From contig NZ_JAOPFX010000004.1 in the NCBI RefSeq assembly GCF_025515205.1, forward strand, positions 186,001-250,000: a DNA stretch of 64,000 bases. The letters run 5' to 3'. Source of the stretch: Microbacterium fluvii (GTDB taxonomy: Bacteria > Actinomycetota > Actinomycetes > Actinomycetales > Microbacteriaceae). Below the pieces are notes generated by a model that was given only the letters and a program-made list of their open reading frames with translations, was not told where the DNA came from and searched no databases. How positions within the stretch are numbered: position 1 is the stretch's first letter; every line of letters begins with the position of its first letter. Below, piece by piece: positions 57,550-64,000 of the stretch. The translations under genes were made by a program, and so were the position numbers.

Positions 57550-60500
57550 GTGTCGAACCTCGCCGTCCTGAGCCTGAAGAACCGCGCGCTCATCGCGCTC
57601 ATCACGATCGTCGCCGCCGTGTTCGGCGGCCTCGCGCTGACCAACCTCAAGCAGGAGCTCATCCCCTCGATCGAGTTCCCGCAGCTGTCGATCCTCACGA
57701 CCTACCCTGGCGCGTCGCCCGACGTCGTGAACAACGACGTGTCGACGCCGATCGAGACGGCGATCCAGGGCATTCCGGGGCTGGAATCGACCACCGCAAC
57801 GAGCACGACCAACGCGTCGATCATCACGGCGTCGTTCACCTACGGCACCGATCTGGCCACGGCCGAGCAGAAGATCACGCAGGCCATCAACCGCATCTCG
57901 TCGACGCTGCCCGACAGCGTCGACCCGAACGTCGTGTCGTTCTCGATCGACGACCTGCCGGTGATCGCGCTCGCCGTCACGGGCTACGACGACGCCCAGA
58001 CCATCCAGGCGCAGCTCGAGGCGAGCGTCGTGCCCGACCTCGAAGACGTCGACGGCGTCAGCGCCGTCGCGATCGTCGGCGGTCAGGGTCAGCGGGTCAC
58101 GATCGTGCCCGACCAGGCCGAGCTCGCCAAGGCCGGGTACACCCAGGCCGCCATCACCGACGCCCTCGACCAGAACGGCGTGCTCTTTCCCGGCGGCACC
58201 GTCACCGAAGGCGACCAGACCCTCACTGTGCAGACCGGCACCAAGCTCACCTCGGTCGACGAGGTCGCGAACCTGCCCCTCGTGCCGAGCTCTGCCGCGC
58301 AGCTCGCCGGCGGAGAGGTGACGATCGGCGACGTCGCCGAGGTCAGCCTCGATGAAGACCCGATCACGTCGATCTCTCGCGTCAACGGCGAGCCCGCCCT
58401 GACCCTCTCGATCACGAAGCTCCCCGCCGCCAACACCGTCGAGGTGTCGCAGGGCGTCGAGGCACTGTTGCCCGACCTGCAGGATGCGATCGGCGAAGAC
58501 GCCGAGTTCACCGTCGTCTTCGACCAGGCGCCCTATATCGAGCAGTCGATCGAGGCGCTCGCGCAGGAGGGTCTTCTCGGCCTCGCCTTCGCCGTGCTCG
58601 TGATCTTCGTCTTCCTGCTGTCGGTGCGCTCCACGCTGGTCGCGGCGATCTCGATCCCGACCAGCGTGCTCATCACCTTCATCGGCATCCAGGCGTTCGG
58701 CTACTCGCTGAACATCCTGACTCTCGGTGCCCTCACGATCGCGATCGGGCGCGTCGTCGACGACTCCATCGTGGTCATCGAGAACATCAAGAGGCACTAC
58801 GTCGGCGATGCCGACAAGAAGACCGCGATCCTGCTCGCGGTGCGCGAGGTCGCCGCCGCGATCACCGCGTCGACCATCACGACCGTCGCGGTGTTCCTCC
58901 CGATCGCCTTCGTCGGCGACATGACCGGTGAGCTGTTCCGGCCGTTCGCCCTCACGGTGACGATCGCCATGACCGCGTCGCTGTTCGTGGCCCTCACGAT
59001 CGTGCCCGTGCTGGCGTACTGGTTCCTCAAGCCCGGCAAGCCGCTGCTCGACGACGAAGGCCGCCAGGTCGACCCGGAGGATGCTGCCGCGGCGCCGTCG
59101 CGCCTGCAGAAGGGGTATCTGCCCATCCTGCGCTGGACGCTCAAGCACTCGTGGGTGACGCTGATCCTGGCCGTGCTCGTACTGGCCGGCACCGTCGCCG
59201 CGGCGCCCTACATGAAGACCAACTTCCTGGGTGACTCGGGGCAGAACACCTTCACCGTCACGCAGGACCTCGGGGCCGCCCCGAGTCTCGACGCGCAGGA
59301 CGCCGCGGCCGCGATCGTCGAAGAGGCGATCATGGGCGTCGACGGCATCGACACCGTGCAGACCTCGATCGGCTCGAGCGGCTCGGCGATCCGCGACGCG
59401 TTCGCCGGAGGCAGCGCGGGCATCACTTACTCGATCACTACCGACCCCGAGGCCGACCAGGTGCAGGTGCGCGAAGACGTGCAGACGGCGGTCGCCGACC
59501 TCGATGACGTCGGCACGATCACGGTCTCGGCCGGCCAGGGCGGCTTCGCCTCGAGCGACATCGAGATCGACGTGACCGCCCCCGACGCCGACACCCTCAC
59601 CGATGCGACCGATGCGGTCGTGGCGGGCATCGAAGACCAGGAGGGCGTGGGCCAGGTCTCGTCGAACCTGTCGGAGTCGCTGCCGTTCGTCTCGGTGACC
59701 GTGGACCGCGACGAGGCCGCGTCGCTCGGGCTGTCGGAGGTGGCCGTGGGCGCCCTCGTGTCGAACACGATGCAGCCGCGTGAGATCGGCACGGTCGAGA
59801 TCGACGGCACGGGCCTGACCGTCTACCTGCAGGCCGACGATGTGCCGCAGACGATCGACGAGCTCAAAGACCTCGAGATCGCCAGCGCCACCGGCATGAT
59901 CCACCTCGACGAGGTCGCCACCGTCGAGCAGAGCGAGGGCCCCACGTCGATCACGACGCAGCGCGGTCAGCGCACCGCCACCGTCACGGTGACGCCGTCG
60001 ACCGACGACCTCACGACCGCCTCGTCGACGGTGTCGACCGCACTGGCCGACATCGACTTGCCGACCGGAGCCGATGCCGAGGTCGGCGGTGTGGTGTCGC
60101 AGCAGCAGGACGCGTTCTCGCAGCTCGGCCTTGCGATGCTCGCGGCGATCCTCATCGTCTACATCGTGATGGTCGCGACCTTCAAGTCGCTGCGCCAGCC
60201 GCTGCTGCTGCTCGTGTCGGTGCCGTTCGCGGCCACCGGAGCGATCCTGCTGCAGATCGCCACCGGCGTGCCCCTCGGCGTCGCATCGCTCATCGGCGTG
60301 CTCATGCTCATCGGCATCGTGGTGACGAACGCGATCGTGCTCGTCGACCTCGTCAACCAGTACCGCGAGAAGGGGCTGTCGGCTCACGACGCGACCCTCG
60401 CCGGTGGCGCGCGACGACTTCGCCCCATCCTCATGACGGCGCTCGCGACGATCTTCGCCCTGACGCCGATGGCGATGGGCATCACCGGTCACGGCGGCTT

Positions 60501-61476
60501 CATCTCGCAGCCGCTCGCGATCGTCGTGATCGGCGGCCTCATCTCGTCGACCGTGCTGACGCTGCTCGTGCTGCCGACGCTCTACAACCTCGTCGAGGGC
60601 GCCAAGGAGCGTCGCGCCGCGCGTCGCGCCGCGAAGTCGGGCGCCGTCGCCGAGTCGGCGCCCGCGCTCGAGCCGGAGCTCGCGCTGGCGGGTGCGGGTG
60701 CGGCCGCCGCCGCCGGCGGTATGCCCGCGACGCGCCGCGAGCGACGGATGCTCGAGGCGGCCGCGACCGGCGGTGTGCCGATCGTCGCCGCCGCGCCGGT
60801 GGTCGACGGGCCGGTGGTCGACGGGCCCGTGATCGAGGAGGGTCCCGACATCGAGGTCCCGCTCGAGGCGGAGGCGCCCGAGGGCGCGGCCGACGGCGTC
60901 GACCAGCAGCCGGCCGCGGATGCGGCGGTGGCCGAGGAGTCGGTCGCCGCAGAGTCGTTCGAAGAGCCGTCACAGGTCGAGATGATCGACGAGGGCCCCG
61001 ACATCGAGATGCCCCTGGAGCCCGAGGAGGCCGTGACCGAGGAGACTTCGGTCGATGATGCTCCTGTGGAGGAGCCGGTCGTCGAGGAGGAGGCTTCCGA
61101 TGAAGCGCACTCCGATGAAGAGCCCTCGGAGGGGGCGCCTTCCCGCGACGAGGCTTCCGACGAAGAGGCCGCCGAATCGGAGCCGGCCGCGCACGACGAG
61201 CCTGCCGATGAGGCGCTCGAAGAGTCCGCCGAGGATGTCGCCGCCGACCAGGAGTCGGCCGAGAACGCGCCGTCGTCTGACGACGAGCCGGTCGAGGAAG
61301 CGCCGATCGAGGAAGCGCCGACCGAGGGCGAGCCGGCCGAGGACGAGTCCGTCGAGAACGAGCCGGCTGAAGGTGAGCCGACCGAGGGTGAGCCGACCGA
61401 GGACGAGCCCGCCGAAGACTCAGCCGACGAATACTCCCCCGACGAGTGGGCCGACGGCGACCACCGCGATCAGTGA
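57550..61476 (+). CDS. HAE1-like RND permease with acidic C-terminal tail
   Basis: 1308 residues. Residues ~1-1010 are an AcrB/SwrC-type RND core: KQELIPSIEFPQLSILTTYPGASP start, large extracellular loops, and TM4 with D404 and D405 (VVDDSIVVIEN). At the TM10 site where AcrB has Lys940 the protein reads VVTNAIVLVD, so T926 replaces the Lys. The last ~290 residues are cytosolic, first basic (AKERRAARRAAKSG) then strongly acidic, with repeated EPTEGEP/EPAEDE-like units. GAAGG lies 5 nt before the GTG. No adaptor or outer-membrane partner is linked, as expected for a monoderm. Substrate unknown; SwrC exports a lipopeptide. Confidence 0.87.
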   Translation: MSNLAVLSLKNRALIALITIVAAVFGGLALTNLKQELIPSIEFPQLSILTTYPGASPDVVNNDVSTPIETAIQGIPGLESTTATSTTNASIITASFTYGTDLATAEQKITQAINRISSTLPDSVDPNVVSFSIDDLPVIALAVTGYDDAQTIQAQLEASVVPDLEDVDGVSAVAIVGGQGQRVTIVPDQAELAKAGYTQAAITDALDQNGVLFPGGTVTEGDQTLTVQTGTKLTSVDEVANLPLVPSSAAQLAGGEVTIGDVAEVSLDEDPITSISRVNGEPALTLSITKLPAANTVEVSQGVEALLPDLQDAIGEDAEFTVVFDQAPYIEQSIEALAQEGLLGLAFAVLVIFVFLLSVRSTLVAAISIPTSVLITFIGIQAFGYSLNILTLGALTIAIGRVVDDSIVVIENIKRHYVGDADKKTAILLAVREVAAAITASTITTVAVFLPIAFVGDMTGELFRPFALTVTIAMTASLFVALTIVPVLAYWFLKPGKPLLDDEGRQVDPEDAAAAPSRLQKGYLPILRWTLKHSWVTLILAVLVLAGTVAAAPYMKTNFLGDSGQNTFTVTQDLGAAPSLDAQDAAAAIVEEAIMGVDGIDTVQTSIGSSGSAIRDAFAGGSAGITYSITTDPEADQVQVREDVQTAVADLDDVGTITVSAGQGGFASSDIEIDVTAPDADTLTDATDAVVAGIEDQEGVGQVSSNLSESLPFVSVTVDRDEAASLGLSEVAVGALVSNTMQPREIGTVEIDGTGLTVYLQADDVPQTIDELKDLEIASATGMIHLDEVATVEQSEGPTSITTQRGQRTATVTVTPSTDDLTTASSTVSTALADIDLPTGADAEVGGVVSQQQDAFSQLGLAMLAAILIVYIVMVATFKSLRQPLLLLVSVPFAATGAILLQIATGVPLGVASLIGVLMLIGIVVTNAIVLVDLVNQYREKGLSAHDATLAGGARRLRPILMTALATIFALTPMAMGITGHGGFISQPLAIVVIGGLISSTVLTLLVLPTLYNLVEGAKERRAARRAAKSGAVAESAPALEPELALAGAGAAAAAGGMPATRRERRMLEAAATGGVPIVAAAPVVDGPVVDGPVIEEGPDIEVPLEAEAPEGAADGVDQQPAADAAVAEESVAAESFEEPSQVEMIDEGPDIEMPLEPEEAVTEETSVDDAPVEEPVVEEEASDEAHSDEEPSEGAPSRDEASDEEAAESEPAAHDEPADEALEESAEDVAADQESAENAPSSDDEPVEEAPIEEAPTEGEPAEDESVENEPAEGEPTEGEPTEDEPAEDSADEYSPDEWADGDHRDQ

Positions 61477-61479
61477 GTC

Positions 61480-62577
61480 TCAGGGGGCGGGTGCGACAGC
61501 ATCCGCCCCCTTCTCGTTGGCGGTGACGCCGACGAACCGGATGAACACCGAGATCCACGCGAAGATCAGCCCGAACACGATGATCTCGAACGCGGTCAGG
61601 CCGAAGTAGCCGACCACGAACAGCACCGCCGACACGACGACGGCGCCGAAGAAGCCCCAGCTCGCGGCGAAGAACGCGGCGGGCATGCCGCGCAGCAGCC
61701 GCTGCGCCCACACCAGCAGCACGAGGAACACGATCGCGGTGCCCGTGGCAGACAGATTGTGGATCAGCAGGTTGACGTCGACCGGCACGATGCCGACGCC
61801 CGCCAGCAGCACGCCCATGATCACGAACATCGTCGAGACGATCTTGGGGCTGTCTTCGCGTGAGAGCAGGCCACGGCCCACGAGTCCGCGCAGGTCGTTC
61901 GAGACGTACACCGCGAACGTCGTGACAAGGAGGCCGCCGATGATCAGGGTGGCGTTGAAGACGTAACTCGAGATCGCATCGAAGGTGCCCAGGTGGCTGA
62001 AGTGCACCGTCCACCACTCGGGATCGGGCGTCGTGACCATCGCCGTGAGCGCGCCGATGAGGATGAAGGCCATGAGCAGCGACGACATCCGCTGCGTCGT
62101 CATGCGCGACACCGACACGTAGGTGAGGTGGAAGGCCAGCAGCAGGGTCACCGCCATCAGCACCGCCGACCAGAACGGCACCATCGTGAGCCCGACGAAG
62201 GCCAGGCCCAGCACGATGAACAGCGCGAGCGCGCCGAGCGTCGCGAGCACGACGTGCACGAGCACGACCGAGATCGTGTTGACGGTGAACTTCCATGGGG
62301 CAAGGCCCAGGCGCCACTCCTGGCCCGGCGCTCGGCGGGAGCGCCAATAGCCGGTGCCGGCGGCGACGGCGGCGACGAGTCCTGCGGCGATCGCCGCCAG
62401 ATCGCCGAACGACCACGCCCCGGAGATCGGCAGGCTCGGCCAGACGTAGGCCGAGACGAGTCCGAGCAGCGCTCCGATCAGGGCGGCACCCCCGGCTCCG
62501 CCGAGCGACTCGTTGACGACGCGCAGTGTCGGGGCGGCTGCGGGAACCGAGGCGATCGGTGCGGTGGGGCTGGTCAT
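61480..62577 (-). CDS. DUF998-like polytopic membrane protein
   Basis: 365 residues with about eight to nine hydrophobic segments and short loops; an N-terminal Ala/Pro-rich cytosolic stretch precedes the first helix. It resembles the DUF998 family (VIMGVLLAGVGIVPVD, FHLTYVSVSRM). No catalytic or transport motif is recognised. It is convergent with the RND gene (3-nt gap). TACACT on the minus strand 7 nt before the ATG at 62577 suggests a leaderless mRNA. Confidence 0.75.
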   Translation of the reverse strand: MTSPTAPIASVPAAAPTLRVVNESLGGAGGAALIGALLGLVSAYVWPSLPISGAWSFGDLAAIAAGLVAAVAAGTGYWRSRRAPGQEWRLGLAPWKFTVNTISVVLVHVVLATLGALALFIVLGLAFVGLTMVPFWSAVLMAVTLLLAFHLTYVSVSRMTTQRMSSLLMAFILIGALTAMVTTPDPEWWTVHFSHLGTFDAISSYVFNATLIIGGLLVTTFAVYVSNDLRGLVGRGLLSREDSPKIVSTMFVIMGVLLAGVGIVPVDVNLLIHNLSATGTAIVFLVLLVWAQRLLRGMPAAFFAASWGFFGAVVVSAVLFVVGYFGLTAFEIIVFGLIFAWISVFIRFVGVTANEKGADAVAPAP

Positions 62578-62584
62578 GGCGCCG

Positions 62585-62590
62585 AGTGTA
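62585..62590 (-). promoter_or_regulatory. Leaderless -10 box of DUF998-like gene
   Basis: TACACT on the minus strand, 7 nt before the ATG at 62577; no ribosome site. Confidence 0.5.
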
Positions 62591-62605
62591 GGGCTGCATC
62601 CTGGG

Positions 62606-62625
62606 GCGGATGCGGCAGCATCCGC
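62606..62625 (-). terminator. Terminator of lipoprotein gene
   Basis: GCGGATGC-GGCA-GCATCCGC is a perfect 8-bp stem with a 4-nt loop, just after the lipoprotein stop on the minus strand and before the DUF998-like promoter. Confidence 0.6.
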
Positions 62626-62637
62626 GCGACGCGCCGG

Positions 62638-63546
62638 TCAGGGCAGGGCGGGCTCGAACTCCAGCGCCACGGCGACGCCGTGCTCTTCGATGAGGTCGTC
62701 GGGGAACACGGCGTGCGCGGTGTGGCGGCCCCCGTCGAGCACGAGCTCGACGTCGTAGGCGAACGGGAAGCCGCCGAGGGCTGCGGCGTCTTTCGCCGGC
62801 CCGTCGGGGCCGTCGAAGAAGACGGCCCCTTCTGCCTCGCACTCATTCGACGAGCGCTGCGCCTCGAAGGTCATGGACGCTCCGTTCGCCGCGGTGACGG
62901 TGATGGTCGCCGCCGCGTCGGTCGGGGTCTCGGCGAGGTTCGAGACGGCGAGTTCGAGGCCGTAGGAGTCGGGCGCTCCGTCGTGATCGGCGATGAGAGC
63001 GAGGCTCGCCTCGACGGACGGCAGCGGCTCGTCGATAGGGGTGGTCCACCGCAGCGTCGCCGCCATGTCGCCTGTGCCGCTGCCGCCGGCGAACAGCTCG
63101 ATGCGATAGTCGCCGGCAGGTCCGCGCGGCGTGACCTGCCACCAGCCGTCGCCGAGCTCGGTCGTCACGGCCTGCACCCAGCGGCCGGAGCAGTAGTCGC
63201 CGCCGCCGCTGAACTGGCTCACGCTCAGCGTGTCGAAGCTCGCCACCGGCACGAACACGAGCAGCTCGTCGGGAGAGCCGACCGAGGGCGGGTCGGGGTC
63301 GACGCCGTCGACGCAGCCGCCCGCAGCGCAATAGGTCACCGGGTCGAGGTGCAGCTCGGTCTGGCCGTAGCGGACGACGAAGGCGCCGGGCCCCGGCGGT
63401 GCATCCTCGTAGCGCTCGCCCCCGACGATCGTCTCGGTCGGAGTGGGCGCGGCGCCGGGCGGATCGACGAGCGGCCTGGCGGACGCGCAGGCGCACAGCA
63501 TCCCGATCATCGCGATCGCGATGGCGATGGCGGCGGGTCGGCGCAT
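62638..63546 (-). CDS. Secreted lipoprotein of unknown function
   Basis: 302 residues. The signal peptide ends MLCAC with the lipobox cysteine at C20. The mature part is rich in Asp, Gly, Ser and Thr with four more cysteines and reads as several beta-rich modules (VTYCAAGGC, SGGGDYCSGRWVQ, AAATITVTAANGASMTFE, PFAYDVELVLDGGRHTAHAVF). The family is not recognised. GAGGAGAG lies before the ATG at 63546. Its C-terminal module is similar to that of the next gene upstream on the same strand (63600-64000), implying tandem duplication. Confidence 0.8.
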   Translation of the reverse strand: MRRPAAIAIAIAMIGMLCACASARPLVDPPGAAPTPTETIVGGERYEDAPPGPGAFVVRYGQTELHLDPVTYCAAGGCVDGVDPDPPSVGSPDELLVFVPVASFDTLSVSQFSGGGDYCSGRWVQAVTTELGDGWWQVTPRGPAGDYRIELFAGGSGTGDMAATLRWTTPIDEPLPSVEASLALIADHDGAPDSYGLELAVSNLAETPTDAAATITVTAANGASMTFEAQRSSNECEAEGAVFFDGPDGPAKDAAALGGFPFAYDVELVLDGGRHTAHAVFPDDLIEEHGVAVALEFEPALP

Positions 63547-63599
63547 GGGCTCTCCTCGGGGCGCTCTCATCTGAGGGTGTCGCGGCCGGCGGGTTCGTC

Positions 63600-64000
63600 T
63601 CAGGGCAGAGGCCGGTCGAACTCGAACTGAACCAGGGGATCGCCGCCGGAGTACTGCGCCGTGCCGGTGTAGGTCTCGCCGTCGATCACCAGCTCGACGT
63701 CGTAGGCGTAGGGGAGGTCGCCGAGCTCGGCGACCGCTGCGGTCTCGGTGAAGGGCACGACCAGGAAGAACGACAGGTCGAGGCAGCCGCCGGTCGGCTC
63801 GGGCTCGAAGGTCGCGACGGCGCCGCCGGCCGCGGTGATCGTCACGGCCGCCGACACCTCGGCGGGCATCGGGTACAGGCTGCGCAGCTCGATCGAGAGG
63901 TCGCCCGCCTCGAGCCCCGTGTCGGTCTCGGAGACCAGGCTCATCCACGCCGTCGCCTCCGGGAGCTGTTCGGCGTCTTCGGTCGTGGTCAGCTGCACGG
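63600..64000 (-). CDS. Paralogous secreted/lipoprotein fragment (5' end outside window)
   Basis: At least 133 residues, open to the window edge, so the N-terminus is missing. The visible part ends LPYAYDVELVIDGETYTGTA...FEFDRPLP, matching the PFAYDVELVLDG...LEFEPALP end of the lipoprotein at 62638, and shares the AAVTITAAGGAVATFEPEP segment. It is probably another exported protein of the same local family. Function unknown. Confidence 0.75.
   Translation of the reverse strand, partial: VQLTTTEDAEQLPEATAWMSLVSETDTGLEAGDLSIELRSLYPMPAEVSAAVTITAAGGAVATFEPEPTGGCLDLSFFLVVPFTETAAVAELGDLPYAYDVELVIDGETYTGTAQYSGGDPLVQFEFDRPLP

Noticed and set aside
57469..60492. 1007-codon minus-strand open frame under the RND gene
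   Set aside because: Shadow of the RND coding sequence with low-complexity Asp/Arg/His-rich translation.
1..64000. tRNA, rRNA, tmRNA or prophage genes
   Set aside because: No cloverleaf-like tRNA, rRNA segment, integrase or phage structural gene was recognised on either strand.

Overview
The window is dense, roughly 70 percent GC actinobacterial chromosome. Gene style (many GTG and leaderless starts, ATGA/TGATG overlaps, an LAATG cell-wall anchor, DUF3073, HtaA-type haem proteins, frequent GGATGC/GCATCC words) points to Microbacteriaceae, most likely Microbacterium; this is an inference from content, not a database match. No rRNA, tRNA, IS element, phage gene or CRISPR array was seen.

Layout. 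1-1779: 3' part of an LTD-containing, sortase-anchored surface protein. 1850-3999: PadR repressor and DHA2 drug exporter with a perfect operator over the -10 box. 4093-30854: a large accessory catabolic region holding two carboxymuconolactone-decarboxylase-like proteins, an amidohydrolase, a ThDP enzyme, an Ldh-type dehydrogenase, a cupin, a TfdB-like flavin monooxygenase, a peptide-type ABC importer with a fused permease-ATPase, two LysR and two paralogous MarR regulators, and a MarR-led operon with extradiol dioxygenase, aldehyde dehydrogenase, FAH hydrolase, a second VOC protein, alpha/beta hydrolase, GlcG/HbpS protein and a MetE-like protein lacking its zinc ligands. A siderophore-interacting protein and putA with its LysR gene are embedded. 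30958-35314: ALDH-lhgO-flavodoxin-MFS operon.

35463-50115 is more core-like: purD, a sterol-carrier-like protein, haem importer hmuTUV with a divergent 1765-residue HtaA surface protein (two IdeR/DtxR-like boxes between them), then purM-purF. 50105-57485 holds small housekeeping and stress genes: DJ-1/PfpI, IclR, DUF3073, Usp, PadR with DUF4097, a MerR-TipAS regulator, a Rho-N/SAP protein with topoisomerase IB, and paired fluoride channels. 57550-61476 is an HAE1-like RND protein with a long acidic tail, followed by a DUF998 membrane protein and two tandem related lipoprotein genes, the last cut by the window edge.

How it may work together. The catabolic region looks like a ring-hydroxylation plus meta-cleavage route: import by the ABC system, hydroxylation by the flavoprotein, extradiol cleavage, semialdehyde oxidation, FAH-type hydrolysis or decarboxylation, with the ThDP enzyme, Ldh-type dehydrogenase and amidohydrolase handling a side chain or downstream acid. 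The substrate cannot be named from sequence. Regulation is readable for many units: clean palindromes sit at the padR, marR, merR and DUF4097-padR promoters, IdeR-like boxes at the haem locus, and at least ten genes have a -10 hexamer 6-7 nt from the start codon, implying leaderless mRNAs. Three families of intergenic palindromic repeats occupy gene ends. All counts and positions were read by eye; no search was run.
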